Source of the DNA: Streptomyces sulfonofaciens
Lineage (GTDB): Bacteria; Actinomycetota; Actinomycetes; Streptomycetales; Streptomycetaceae
Direction: 5' to 3'
Assembly: GCF_014656295.1 (NCBI RefSeq)
Contig: NZ_BNCD01000010.1
Location: 251,754-315,753 of the forward strand
Length of the DNA: 64,000 nucleotides
Shown: in pieces, positions 52,913 to 62,035 of the stretch
Layout of the letters: every line of letters starts with the position of its first letter
Numbering within the stretch: the first letter of the stretch is position 1
Made by a program: the position numbers and the translations under genes
Notes under the pieces: model-generated
The model's input: the letters and a program-made list of their open reading frames with translations, nothing else
What the model was told of the DNA's origin: nothing
Databases searched by the model: none

Positions 52913-54958
52913 ATGACCGCCGAACTCGCCGGCCGCCGCCGCAAGGTGTACTTCATCGGCCTCAACGCGGTGCCCTTCCTTCCTCTGGTGGCCGGTCTGC
53001 TGCGCACCTACGCGGAGCAGGACCCGCGGATCGCGGCCGCCTACGACTTCCGGGACCCGGTCTTCCTGGTCGCCCCCGTCCAGGAGATGGCCGACGGCAT
53101 CACCGAGCCCGACGTCCTCGCCCTGTCCTGCTACGTGTGGAACTTCCGCCGCCAGATGAAGGTGGCGAAACTGGTCAAGGAGCGCTACCCCAACGTGCTG
53201 GTGGTGGCCGGCGGACCGCATGTCCCCGACCGGCCGGGTGACTTCTTCGCCCAGCACCCGTACGTGGACGTGCTCGCGCACGGCGAGGGCGAGGTGGCGT
53301 TCCGCGAACTGCTGGCGGAGCGCCTCGCCGAAAGCCCGGACTACACGACCGTGCCCGGCGTCTCGGTGGGCCGGGACGGACGGGCCGTGGCGGGGCCGCC
53401 CGCCAAGCGGCTGCCCAGGAAGATCGAGAGCCCGAGCCCCTACCTGGAGGGGGTGATGGACGCCGCGGTGGCCACCTGCCGGGAGCGCGGGCTGCGCTTC
53501 TACGCCCTGTGGGAGACCAACCGCGGCTGCCCGTACTCCTGCGCCTTCTGCGACTGGGGCTCGGCGACGATGAGCGCCCTGCGGATCTTCGACGACGAGC
53601 GGTTGCAGGAAGAGATCGAGTGGTTCGCCCGCAACGACGTGGAGGACCTGTTCATCTGCGACGCCAACTTCGGCATCATGCCCCGCGACCTGGAGATCGC
53701 GCACGCCCTGGCGGAGGCCCGGGCGGCGAGCGGGGCACCGCGGCAGATCCGCGTCAACTTCGCCAAGAACTCCAACGACCGGGTCTTCGAGATCAGCAAG
53801 ACCTGGCACGACGCCGACCTGCTGATGGGCACCACGCTGTCGATGCAGAGCACCGACATGGACGTGCTGGAGGCCATCGACCGCAAGAACATCGGCCTGG
53901 AGAACTACCAGAAGCTCCAGCAGCGGTACGCGGCGGAGAACATCCACACCTACACCGAGCTGATCCTCGGCCTGCCCCTGGAGACCTCGCGCACGTTCCG
54001 CGACGGCATCGGCTCGCTGCTGGAGGCCGGCAACCACGAGGACATCCGGGTCTACGAGTTCGGCATCCTGCCCAACGCGCCGATCAACACCCCCCAGAAG
54101 ATCGCCGGTTACGGGCTGCGCACCGTCCCCAAGCGCCTGTACGTGGAGCGTGACGGCACGCCCGACGACGAGGCGGAGACGGTGGACATGGTGATGGAGA
54201 CCAACGCCATGCCGCGGGACGCCTGGGTGGAGTCCTTCGGTTTCGTCCAGGCGGTGCAGTTCCTGCACAACGGCTGCTACACCCGCTACCTGTCGATCTT
54301 CCTCAGGCAGGAGCACGAGATCGGCTACACCCGCTTCTACGAGGGGCTGCAGAACTACTTCAGCAGCCGTCCCGACAGTGTCCTCGGGTCGGTGTACCTG
54401 CGGATGCGCAGCCTCTACCAGGACTACATCGACATCCCCACGCTGCCGCTTGCCAACCTGGTGGCCAGCCAGCCCGACATGGCCGCCGACCTCGCCCCGT
54501 ACGGCAAGCGCCGCGGCTGGACGATCGACAACTGGGGCTGGCTGCGCATCGCCACCGAGTTCGACCGGTTCCACGCCGAGCTGCGGGAGTACCTCACCAC
54601 CCTGGACCTGCATCCCGACCAGGACGCCCGCCTGGAGGACGTCCTGCGGCTCCAGCGGGATGTCATGCTGCGCCCCGACTACGCGCCCGAGCGCGGCAAG
54701 ACGGCCGAGTACGCCCACGACTGGCCCGCCTACTTCGGCGGCGGCCCGCTTCTGCCGCGCAGGGTCCGGGTCACCTACGGCGACCAGCGGTTCGGCGCGA
54801 ACGGCCGCTACCAGCCGGTGCCCGGTGACCTCAAGGCGTTCGCGCTGGCGGCGATCGGCCCCAGCTACCCGGTGTCTCGGATCAACCACTACTGCCACCG
54901 CTTCGAGTCGGCCGAGGTGACCTCGCTGGCCGATGCGGTGCTCAGCGAACAGCGGTGA
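52913..54958 (+). CDS. thnK: ThnK, cobalamin-dependent radical SAM methylase
   Basis: Predicted 681 aa from the ATG at 52913 (GAGGAG upstream), the same size I recall for ThnK/TokK. An N-terminal B12 domain (VVAGGPHVPDRPGDFF near 100) precedes the radical SAM barrel with Cys206, Cys210 and Cys213 (RGCPYSCAFCDWGS). A long C-terminal domain distinguishes it from ThnL and ThnP. ThnK performs consecutive methylations at C6 of the carbapenam-thioether to build the ethyl side chain. Its stop overlaps the thnJ GTG by 4 nt. Confidence 0.9.
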   Translation: MTAELAGRRRKVYFIGLNAVPFLPLVAGLLRTYAEQDPRIAAAYDFRDPVFLVAPVQEMADGITEPDVLALSCYVWNFRRQMKVAKLVKERYPNVLVVAGGPHVPDRPGDFFAQHPYVDVLAHGEGEVAFRELLAERLAESPDYTTVPGVSVGRDGRAVAGPPAKRLPRKIESPSPYLEGVMDAAVATCRERGLRFYALWETNRGCPYSCAFCDWGSATMSALRIFDDERLQEEIEWFARNDVEDLFICDANFGIMPRDLEIAHALAEARAASGAPRQIRVNFAKNSNDRVFEISKTWHDADLLMGTTLSMQSTDMDVLEAIDRKNIGLENYQKLQQRYAAENIHTYTELILGLPLETSRTFRDGIGSLLEAGNHEDIRVYEFGILPNAPINTPQKIAGYGLRTVPKRLYVERDGTPDDEAETVDMVMETNAMPRDAWVESFGFVQAVQFLHNGCYTRYLSIFLRQEHEIGYTRFYEGLQNYFSSRPDSVLGSVYLRMRSLYQDYIDIPTLPLANLVASQPDMAADLAPYGKRRGWTIDNWGWLRIATEFDRFHAELREYLTTLDLHPDQDARLEDVLRLQRDVMLRPDYAPERGKTAEYAHDWPAYFGGGPLLPRRVRVTYGDQRFGANGRYQPVPGDLKAFALAAIGPSYPVSRINHYCHRFESAEVTSLADAVLSEQR

Positions 54959-56418
54959 GCACCGTCCGCGGCCTGAATCCGTCCAGGGCGCGGCGGGCGG
55001 CACTGAGCGGACTCGCGGGGGCCTGCGGGCTCTTCTCGCTGCTCCAGCTCGGTGTCGCCACACTGCTGCCGCAGATCCAGCACGCCTTCGGCGTCTCGGG
55101 AACGGACGCCTCGTGGATCGTCTCCGGCCATCTGCTGGTCGGCTGTGTGGCCACTCCCGTGGTGGGCCGCCTCGGTGACCTCTACGGCCGGCGCGTGCTG
55201 CTGTTCTGGGTGCTCGCCGTCGTCGCCCTCGCGTCGGTGGCGGCCACCCTCGCGCAGACGTTCGCCGTCCTGCTCGTCGCGCGGCTGGTGCAGGGCGTCG
55301 CGGCCGGTATCTTCCCGCTCGCCATCGGACTGCTGCGGGAGGGCTTCCCCGACCAGCCGCTGGCCGGGCCCTCCGGTGTGCTGTCCGCGGCCTTCGGTAC
55401 CGGTGGCGGGGTCGGCATCCTGCTGGTCGGCCTGTTCGGGGACGGCGCTGCCGCGTTCCGCTGGCTGTTCGCGACGGCCGGTGTGCTGGCGGTCGTCCTG
55501 CTGGCGATGGGCGCGCTGGTGCTGCCCGAGACGCCGCGCCGCACCGGGACGCGGGTGGACGTGCCCGGCCTGCTGCTGCTCAGTGCCGTCAGCGCCTGCC
55601 TGCTGCTGGCGCTGACCCGGTACGGACAGGAGGGGCTCGGGTCGGTCACCGCAGCGGTGCTGCTGGCGGCCGGGGTGGTGGGCTGCGCCGCGCTGGTACG
55701 CGTGGAGCGGCGCTCGCCGCAGCCGGCGATCGACACGCGGCTGCTGGGCCGCCGCCCGATCTGGACCCTGAACGCGGTGAGCCTGCTGACCGGTCTGGTG
55801 ATGTTCCAGAACGGCGTGCTGGCACCGGCGCTCGCCGACGCGCCCCGCTCCACGGGCTACGGCCTCGCCGCCGACGGGGGCACGACGGTCCTGGTGATGC
55901 TGCCGATGCAGATCACCGCGCTGACCGGGGGGCTGCTCTCCGGATGGGTGCGGCAGTCGGGATGGATGACGGCACGGGCCCTGATGATCACGAGCACGGC
56001 GCTGTTCGCGGTCTCCCCGGTGGTGTTCGCCCTCCAGTCGGGCACCGTCGCCGGGCTGGCGCTGGGCACCGCGTTGACCGGGCTGGCCACCGGCCTGCTG
56101 GGCGGGGCCGTCGCGGAGCTGCTCACGCTCGTCTCACCGAGCGGGACCACGGCGGTGACGGTCGGGATCAACAGCGTGCTGCGCAACCTCGGCGGCTCGT
56201 TCGGGGTCCAGGTCGGCTCCATGATCCTGGCCGTGGCGACGCCCGCCGCGGGCTACCCGGCCGCAGGCGCCTACACGACCGTCTTCGTCGGTTCGGCGGT
56301 GCTGTGCGCCGCCGGGGTCGCCGCGGCGCTGGCCTTCCCGAAGCCCGCGGAGCACCCTGGGCAGGAGATGCCCTCCGCGTCGGGACGGGCCACCCATCCG
56401 ATTCGGCCAACTACCTGA
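54955..56418 (+). CDS. thnJ: ThnJ, MFS drug transporter
   Basis: Predicted 487 aa from a GTG overlapping the thnK stop (GTGA). A DHA2-type major facilitator with about 14 hydrophobic segments; motif A is GRLGDLYGRRVLLF and motif C-like glycines occur in the fifth helix. The early LPQIQHAFGVSGTDASWIVSG is typical of this branch. It most likely exports the carbapenem and so also protects the cell. It ends the thnP-J operon, 110 bp before thnI. Confidence 0.88.
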   Translation: MSTVRGLNPSRARRAALSGLAGACGLFSLLQLGVATLLPQIQHAFGVSGTDASWIVSGHLLVGCVATPVVGRLGDLYGRRVLLFWVLAVVALASVAATLAQTFAVLLVARLVQGVAAGIFPLAIGLLREGFPDQPLAGPSGVLSAAFGTGGGVGILLVGLFGDGAAAFRWLFATAGVLAVVLLAMGALVLPETPRRTGTRVDVPGLLLLSAVSACLLLALTRYGQEGLGSVTAAVLLAAGVVGCAALVRVERRSPQPAIDTRLLGRRPIWTLNAVSLLTGLVMFQNGVLAPALADAPRSTGYGLAADGGTTVLVMLPMQITALTGGLLSGWVRQSGWMTARALMITSTALFAVSPVVFALQSGTVAGLALGTALTGLATGLLGGAVAELLTLVSPSGTTAVTVGINSVLRNLGGSFGVQVGSMILAVATPAAGYPAAGAYTTVFVGSAVLCAAGVAAALAFPKPAEHPGQEMPSASGRATHPIRPTT

Positions 56419-56447
56419 CGGCGAGGACACCGGCCACCGAACGACCA

Positions 56448-56493
56448 TACGATAAGTGAGACGCACGTCACAGGCGGTTGGGGCCGCCCTGTG
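56448..56493 (+). promoter_or_regulatory. Putative thnI promoter and adjacent hairpin
   Basis: TACGAT (56448-56453) fits a -10 hexamer upstream of thnI, without a clear -35. Just after it, CACAGGCGG and CCGCCCTGTG (56469-56493) pair with one bulge around TTGGGG. The hairpin could end the thnJ message, act in the thnI leader, or bind a regulator. Confidence 0.4.
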
Positions 56494-56528
56494 TGGGTCG
56501 GCCGAGGCTTACGGGGGAGGAGTGCTCG

Positions 56529-57992
56529 ATGTTCGATCTGCGACGCTCGGATGTGGCGTTACTGCAAGCGGTTTCGGACCACGGGAGCCTGCACGCGGTG
56601 GAGAGGTGTGGCCGGATGACGCAGTCGTCCGCGAGCCGCCGTCTGATCAAGCTGGAGCGCAGGCTTCGCACCTCCCTGGTCGCGCGCAACGCCAATGGCA
56701 CGGAACTCACCGAGGCCGGGCACGCCCTGCTGCACGCCGGCCGGCGGCTGCTCGGCGCCATCGACTTCGCCCTGGCCACGGCCCACCACCGCGCCGACCC
56801 CGAACTGCGGCTGCCGGTCGTGCAGTTCGCGGTGGGCGCGGACCTGGCGTACGGCATGGGCCGGGACCTGGCGGACCGTTTCCCCGAAGCGGTGTTCGAC
56901 GTCGTGCCCGGCGACGACCACTACGTCTGGCAGCGCTTCGAGCGGTACGCGGTCGACGCCGCCTGCGGCTGGGAGACCACCCGCAGGCCGGGGCTGCGCC
57001 GCAGCGAGGCGCTGGTGCACACCGTCGTCGAGGAACCGCAGTGGGTCGCACTGCCCAGGGAGCACCCCCTCGTCCAGCGGGAGGTCCTCGACCCGCACGA
57101 CCTGGCCGACGCCGAGTGGGTGGCCACCGTGGGCGGCGACTCGGCCGACGACCAGCGCTGGGCCTTCTCCCTGCTCACCCCGGCTCCGCGCGTCAGCTAC
57201 ACGGTCCGCTCGCAGAGCGCGGCCCTGGACCTGGTCGGCCGCGGGTACGGCATCGCGCTGGTCTCGCCGGTCTCCGCGGACTCCGAGCACGAGCGCAGCG
57301 TGGTGCTCAGGCCGCTGCGCCAGAAGCTGGTCCGCCGGCTGGCGCTGGCCGTGGATCCGCTCGTCGTCCCGCTGGCCCTGGCCCGTGAGCTGTGCGCCTG
57401 GCTGAGGTACGGGTACGTCCAGCGGGCGGCGAAGTGCAACCCCGCCTACGCCCTGTCGGCCACCTTCCCCGCGCTCTCCAAGAGCCCCCGGCTCCCGGCG
57501 CGCGCCCTGGTGGATCCGCTGTCGTGCTCCACGGTCGCGCCGCTGCCCCTCCTGCTCGCCGAACTGCACTGGACGGAGCCGGACCCGGGCTGTTGCTTCG
57601 AGCCCGAGCACCTGCACCTGCTGCGGGTCATCGACCGGATCGGCAGCCTCAACCGCGCCGCGGAGGCGCTGCTCGTCACCCAGCCCGCGCTGACCCGCCG
57701 TATCCACCGGCTGGGCAAGGGCTGCGGCCAGCCGCTGGTGTACAGCACGGCACGCGGCACCTCGCTGTCCCCCGCCGCCCGGCGGCTGCTGGACTGCTCG
57801 GGGCCGGCCGAGAGCCGACTCGACGAACTGGTGGGCCGCATACGGCAGAACTCGGCGGTACCGGCGGCCGCCGCGGCCGTCCCCGCGCCGCCGTCCCCCG
57901 CACCGGCCGCCCGCCGGCGGGCCGCGGCCTGCGCCCAGCCGCGCAGCAGGAAGGCCGTCAGTGCTCCGGTGGCCTCCGCGACCGCCCGGTGA
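56529..57992 (+). CDS. thnI: ThnI, LysR-type regulator with two helix-turn-helix domains
   Basis: Predicted 487 aa from the ATG at 56529 (GGGGAGGAG 6 nt upstream), much longer than usual LysR proteins (about 300 aa). An N-terminal LysR HTH (RRSDVALLQAVSDHGSLHAV) is followed by a substrate-binding-type effector domain (about 90-290). A second LysR-like HTH comes near residue 360 (LHLLRVIDRIGSLNRAAEAL). The Ala/Pro/Arg-rich tail looks disordered. In S. cattleya ThnI is required for thienamycin gene expression. Here it follows thnJ and faces thnH across a perfect palindrome. Confidence 0.87.
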   Translation: MFDLRRSDVALLQAVSDHGSLHAVERCGRMTQSSASRRLIKLERRLRTSLVARNANGTELTEAGHALLHAGRRLLGAIDFALATAHHRADPELRLPVVQFAVGADLAYGMGRDLADRFPEAVFDVVPGDDHYVWQRFERYAVDAACGWETTRRPGLRRSEALVHTVVEEPQWVALPREHPLVQREVLDPHDLADAEWVATVGGDSADDQRWAFSLLTPAPRVSYTVRSQSAALDLVGRGYGIALVSPVSADSEHERSVVLRPLRQKLVRRLALAVDPLVVPLALARELCAWLRYGYVQRAAKCNPAYALSATFPALSKSPRLPARALVDPLSCSTVAPLPLLLAELHWTEPDPGCCFEPEHLHLLRVIDRIGSLNRAAEALLVTQPALTRRIHRLGKGCGQPLVYSTARGTSLSPAARRLLDCSGPAESRLDELVGRIRQNSAVPAAAAAVPAPPSPAPAARRRAAACAQPRSRKAVSAPVASATAR

Positions 57993-58096
57993 CACGGCGG
58001 GCCCCGGTGGGCCGCATCCGGTTCGGAGTTCGCCTCCGGCCGGGGCACGGCCTGCCGGACACGGCGGACCGGGGCACGAGGTGCGCGGCCGGCACA

Positions 58097-58116
58097 CAGC
58101 GGCCGGCCGGCCGCTG
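58097..58116. terminator. Perfect 20-bp palindrome between convergent thnI and thnH
   Basis: CAGCGGCCGGCCGGCCGCTG is self-complementary over its whole length, 104 nt past the thnI stop and 3 nt past the thnH stop. Its place between convergent genes fits a shared terminator. Confidence 0.7.
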
Positions 58117-58119
58117 CCG

Positions 58120-58851
58120 TCAGCGGGTGGCCGGGCGGTCGGCGAGGCGCAGCAGGGACATCAGGGCTTCCCCGGTCTCCGCGGCCGTCCTGTGGTGGAC
58201 CGCGGCCATTCCCAGTGCCTGCGCGGCGCGCACGTTGCGGCCCAGGTCGTCCACGAAGACGCACTCCCCGGGCCCCAGGCCCAACTGCCGGGCGGTGTGG
58301 TGGAAGATCTCCGGCTCCGGCTTGCGCATCCCCACCTCGCAGGAGATCACCACCGCGTCGAAGAGCCCGTCCCATCCGGTGCGGTCGTAGCGGTGGCCCC
58401 ACGAGTTGGACAGCAGCGCCACCGGGACCCCCGCAGCGCGCAGCCGGCGCAGCAGCCCGGTCATGGCGGCGTCCTCGGTGAAGTGCGCGAACATGCGCTG
58501 CACCAGGCCCTCGGCCGGGGGGTGGCTGCCGTCGGGCCTGTGCACCAGCGCGGCCAGCGCGGCCTCGAACTCCGCCACCGGCATCTCACCCCGCTCGACC
58601 CGGTGGAACACGTTGGGCTCCGTGCCCGGCCGTGCGCCGGGGCCGAGCAGCCGTCCGAGGGCCGCGTGGAACTCCCCGCTGTCCACGCCCTCGGCGGCGG
58701 CCCACACCTCGATCGCCTCGTCGAAGGACTGCGTCAGCACGCCGCCCCAGTCCACGATCACCGCCGAGACGGACTCCGGGGCGCTCGCCCCCGCACCCTG
58801 CGCCTCCGTGCCCTGCGCCCGCACCGCTTCTGGCCGCACCACTTCCGCCAT
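58120..58851 (-). CDS. thnH: ThnH, HAD-family phosphatase
   Basis: Predicted 243 aa from the ATG at 58851 (GGGAGGG 5 nt upstream); the frame stays open further upstream with no family likeness. The HAD nucleophile is Asp34 in VDWGGVLT; the +2 position is Gly rather than the usual Asp, as in YihX-like phosphatases. Motifs II (LLSNSWG) and IV (VFVDDLGRNVRAA) are intact. In the thienamycin pathway ThnH removes phosphate from 4-phosphopantetheine made by ThnR, giving pantetheine for attachment or for ThnT. It is monocistronic and leftward, divergent from thnG. Confidence 0.87.
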   Translation of the reverse strand: MAEVVRPEAVRAQGTEAQGAGASAPESVSAVIVDWGGVLTQSFDEAIEVWAAAEGVDSGEFHAALGRLLGPGARPGTEPNVFHRVERGEMPVAEFEAALAALVHRPDGSHPPAEGLVQRMFAHFTEDAAMTGLLRRLRAAGVPVALLSNSWGHRYDRTGWDGLFDAVVISCEVGMRKPEPEIFHHTARQLGLGPGECVFVDDLGRNVRAAQALGMAAVHHRTAAETGEALMSLLRLADRPATR

Positions 58852-59089
58852 GCCGTCCCTCCCGGCCCGCCGGCCGACCACCGCCACCGCCGGCCGCGGT
58901 GCGACCGGCGCCATCCAGCCCACCCTAGGCGCCGGGGCGGCCCCGGGGGCCGGGCGCCTTATGCCTTTTGGGGCCCGGCCCGAACCGTACGCGGCCATTC
59001 CGTTGCCGGTGCTCGGCACGCCTGCACATAGTCGTGTGAAACAGGGTTCTCACGGCCGCACGCCCGTGCACGTACCGAAAGGTGGCCCG

Positions 59090-59884
59090 ATGCAACTCAG
59101 CCAATCGATTGCCGATCTCGCCGGAGAACTGGACGAGCGCGGTTTCATCACGATCGACGACCTGGTGCCCGAATCGGTCCTCGACCTGATGCGCCGCGGG
59201 TGCGACCGGCTGATACGGCAGACCGAGGAGATGCGCCACAGCACGGTCGAGTGGCAGCTCGAGTCGGAAGCCGAGGGCGGCGGGTGGGGTGCGCGCGCCT
59301 CGGGGCAGGAGGGCATCCCCGGCAAGGTGCGGGTGGTGTCGTTCGCCCACCAGTGCTCCCCCGAGCTGGCCGCCGTGCCAGAACTGATCAACCTCAACGA
59401 GGGCGTGGTCCGGCCGCTGCACGGCGTCAGCGGCGACTTCTACAACACCTACATGTGGGCGAAGCCGTCGAAGGTCGGCTCGGAGAAGCCCTGGCACCAG
59501 GACGCGCTGTTCCTCAAGGAGGAGTTCTACGAGAAGTACGAGGACGTCTACACCATCTGGATCGCGGTGGACGACGCCCACGAGGAGAACGGGTGCCTGC
59601 GCTTCCTGCCGGGTTCGCACCGCGGACGGGTCAAGCACATACCCGACGGCATGGACCCCGACGACCTCTTCGCCTCGCCGCGCGAGCCCTCCCTCGACAT
59701 CGACAGGCTCTGGCCGGACCTGACCCCGATCACGCTCCCCAGGAAGGCGGGGTCCGCGGTGCTGTTCGGCGCCTTCACCGCGCACACCTCGTCCGCCAAC
59801 TCCAGTGAGGAAGAGCGCCGAGCGGTCTCCTACGTCTACTCGCTGCCCCGGCGTGACAGGGGCACGGCGGGCGGCACGCGGTGA
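59090..59884 (+). CDS. thnG: ThnG, PhyH-type 2-oxoglutarate/Fe(II) oxygenase
   Basis: Predicted 264 aa from the ATG at 59090 (GGTGG upstream). Iron ligands are His136 and Asp138 (KPWHQDALF) and His232 (TAHTSSANS); Arg243/244 (ERRAVSYV) binds 2-oxoglutarate. In S. cattleya ThnG is reported to desaturate the C2 side chain and oxidise the sulfur. Vinyl sulfoxide side chains are characteristic of MM 4550, so this enzyme fits an olivanic acid product. It overlaps thnF by 4 nt. The 238-bp thnH-thnG gap holds both promoters, with no clear repeat. Confidence 0.87.
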   Translation: MQLSQSIADLAGELDERGFITIDDLVPESVLDLMRRGCDRLIRQTEEMRHSTVEWQLESEAEGGGWGARASGQEGIPGKVRVVSFAHQCSPELAAVPELINLNEGVVRPLHGVSGDFYNTYMWAKPSKVGSEKPWHQDALFLKEEFYEKYEDVYTIWIAVDDAHEENGCLRFLPGSHRGRVKHIPDGMDPDDLFASPREPSLDIDRLWPDLTPITLPRKAGSAVLFGAFTAHTSSANSSEEERRAVSYVYSLPRRDRGTAGGTR

Positions 59885-60927
59885 CCGCACCCGTTCGCCG
59901 GGACGGCACGGCGCGCGCCCTGGTCCCCGTCGACCCGGGCGCCCACACCGACGCCATCTGGCGGCTGGCGCGCCACCGCGACCTGGCCGCACTCGGCAGG
60001 GTGGAGACGACGCGCCCCTGGATCGCGGGCCGGCTCACCGCCCCGGGACTCGACCCGGAGCGCGACACCCGGCTGCTGCGGGACGGCGCCGGCGAGGCCG
60101 TGGGCGCGGTGTGGCTGAACAGTTCCTCCGGGGTGGCGGGGTGGACCGCGGAGCTGGTCCTCGGGCCGCGGGCCACCGTCGCCGACGGGGTCGGCCTGCT
60201 GTCCTTCGCCGAGCAGCGCTGCGGGGAACTGCTGGCCCGCGGGGCCGGGCGCGGCCAGGACCCGGGCGGAGGCGGGGACGGGGCGCGCACGGCGTCCGAG
60301 GGGAGGCTGTCCTGCTTCGTGTCCGAGGGCGAGACGACCGCCCGCGCCGCGCTGGACGCCTGCGGTTTCGGCTCCCCGCACGCCTACCACCGGATGTCGG
60401 TCGCCCTGGACGGCGGGCTTGCGCGGACGAGCCCGGTACCGGGCGCGGCGGTACGCCCGCTCCGCACCGAACAGGACCTGCGCACGTTCCACGCGGTGAA
60501 GAACAGCGCCTTCTCCGCCGAAGAGGCCGGCAAGTGCGAGGACTCCTTCGAGTCCTGGCGCCAGTGGTGGCAGGCGGACCCGGGAGTCGATCCCGCGCAG
60601 TGCGCGCTGCTGGAGGCGGACGGCACCGCGGTGGGCTTCGCCAACATCACCGACCGCATGCGGGACAGCCGCAACGCCGCGTACGTACGGCAGATCGGCG
60701 TCGTGCCCGAGGCCAGGAAACAGGGCCTGGGCAGTCTGCTGCTGCTGTCGGTGATGCACCGGGCCCGGCGCCACGGCCGCACCGCGATGGTGCTGACCGT
60801 CGACGCCGCGAACCTCCCGGCGCTCGCTCTCTACCGGCGCCTGGGCTGGCAGGTGGAGTCGCGCTTCGACGACTTCGAGCGCGCCGTCGTCGCGGCCCCT
60901 CCCGGGGCACCCTCCGGCCGGAGCTGA
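59881..60927 (+). CDS. thnF: ThnF, GNAT-family N-acetyltransferase
   Basis: Predicted 348 aa from a GTG overlapping the thnG stop (GTGA). It looks like two tandem GNAT-type domains. The second keeps the acetyl-CoA loop (IGVVPEARKQGLGSLLLLSV, about 270-289) and the substrate strand DAANLPALALYRRLGW; the first is degenerate. ThnF is thought to acetylate the cysteamine amine, giving the N-acetyl-cysteaminyl side chain found in olivanic acids and epithienamycins. It is cotranscribed with thnG and convergent with thnE. Confidence 0.86.
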   Translation: MTAPVRRDGTARALVPVDPGAHTDAIWRLARHRDLAALGRVETTRPWIAGRLTAPGLDPERDTRLLRDGAGEAVGAVWLNSSSGVAGWTAELVLGPRATVADGVGLLSFAEQRCGELLARGAGRGQDPGGGGDGARTASEGRLSCFVSEGETTARAALDACGFGSPHAYHRMSVALDGGLARTSPVPGAAVRPLRTEQDLRTFHAVKNSAFSAEEAGKCEDSFESWRQWWQADPGVDPAQCALLEADGTAVGFANITDRMRDSRNAAYVRQIGVVPEARKQGLGSLLLLSVMHRARRHGRTAMVLTVDAANLPALALYRRLGWQVESRFDDFERAVVAAPPGAPSGRS

Positions 60928-61155
60928 CCGTACGGGCCCCGGGGGCCGGGGTCCCGGGGACCGAGGCCCCGGGGTGGCAGGCCCGCGGCCGGGGAGCCAC
61001 GGGGCCGAGCGCCCCGGGGGCTCGCGGCCGGGGCGCCGGCCCGGAGACCGCGAGCGCAGGCCCGGCAGCCTGGCGCCGTGCGGGGGCCGAGCACCGCGCA
61101 GGGGCCGAGCACCGTCCGGGGGCCGGGCGCGGGCCGGCCCCCGGGGTCCGCCCCC
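60928..61155. repeat. Extremely GC-rich thnF-thnE gap with 18-bp tandem repeats
   Basis: Two and a half copies of an 18-bp unit starting GGGGCCGAGCACCG lie at 61083-61130. GGTCCCGGGGACC and several CCCCGGGG-type palindromes occur upstream, so the convergent transcripts have many places to end. No gene is seen. Confidence 0.6.
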
Positions 61156-61938
61156 TCAGCCCTGCCCGATGATCCGCTTCATCCGGACCTGCGCCTCACC
61201 CGCGGCGAACGCCCTGCGGTGCGACTCCTTGGCCTCGGTACGGACCCTTTCGAGTCCCTCCACGAACGGGGCGTTGACCCGCGCCCTGGTGCCCTGCACG
61301 GCCTCGGGGGTATAGCGGGCGATCCTGCGGGCGAGTTCCAGGGCGCGTTCCAGCGTCTTGTCGGTGGGCTGCGTCTCGTGCAGCAGCCCGTCGGCGAGGG
61401 CGCGGTCGGCGGGCCACTCCTCACAGGTGTAGAGCATGCGCTGCATGACGGTGGTGCCGACGGTGTAGCGCAGCATGAACCCGCCGAAGTTGCAGGCGAT
61501 GCCCACCCGCAGCTCCGGCATCACCAGCCGCGCCCGCTCGCTGCCCACCCGGTAGTCGCAGCACAGGGCGATCTGCAGGCCGACCCCGATGGCGTAGCCG
61601 TCGATGGCCGCCACCACCGGCTTCGAGATCGACGCGATCGACGTGTACAGATCGGTGATGTCGTCGACCCAGTCGCTCACCTCGTCGCCGCCGGTGAACA
61701 GGGAGACCTCGTTGAAGTCGCCCCCGACGCCGAAGGAGCGCCCCGGGCCGCCGTACATCACCACGGACCGCACCCGGTCGTCGGCGTCGATGTCGCGCAT
61801 CAGCGCGGCGAGCTCGCGCATACGCGCGCGACTGAACGGATTCTGCTCGTGCGCACCCGTGAACTCCAGGAGGATGACCCCGTCGTCGTTCTTGGAACAC
61901 GCTATGGACTCGTCGGAGGGAATGGACTGATACGCCAT
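61156..61938 (-). CDS. thnE: ThnE, carboxymethylproline synthase (CarB-like crotonase)
   Basis: Predicted 260 aa from the ATG at 61938; a GTG three codons upstream (61947) is an alternative start. It condenses malonyl-CoA (after decarboxylation) with pyrroline-5-carboxylate/glutamate semialdehyde and releases (2S,5S)-carboxymethylproline, the substrate of ThnM. It aligns by eye with CarB: NPFSR near 33, VVMYGGPGRSFGVGGDFNEV (60-79), IDGYAIGVGLQIAL (112-125) and MPELRVGI with the catalytic Glu142. This is the committed step to the carbapenem. It is leftward and diverges from the sulfotransferase gene. Confidence 0.92.
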   Translation of the reverse strand: MAYQSIPSDESIACSKNDDGVILLEFTGAHEQNPFSRARMRELAALMRDIDADDRVRSVVMYGGPGRSFGVGGDFNEVSLFTGGDEVSDWVDDITDLYTSIASISKPVVAAIDGYAIGVGLQIALCCDYRVGSERARLVMPELRVGIACNFGGFMLRYTVGTTVMQRMLYTCEEWPADRALADGLLHETQPTDKTLERALELARRIARYTPEAVQGTRARVNAPFVEGLERVRTEAKESHRRAFAAGEAQVRMKRIIGQG

Positions 61939-62035
61939 CGGATTCACCGCAGGACTCTTTCCGCTAAGTCGGCCGTGATGTTCTTCGCTCCCGGCCGATG
62001 ACTGGCTCACACCATCGAAAAGTTCGTCGCCCCAC

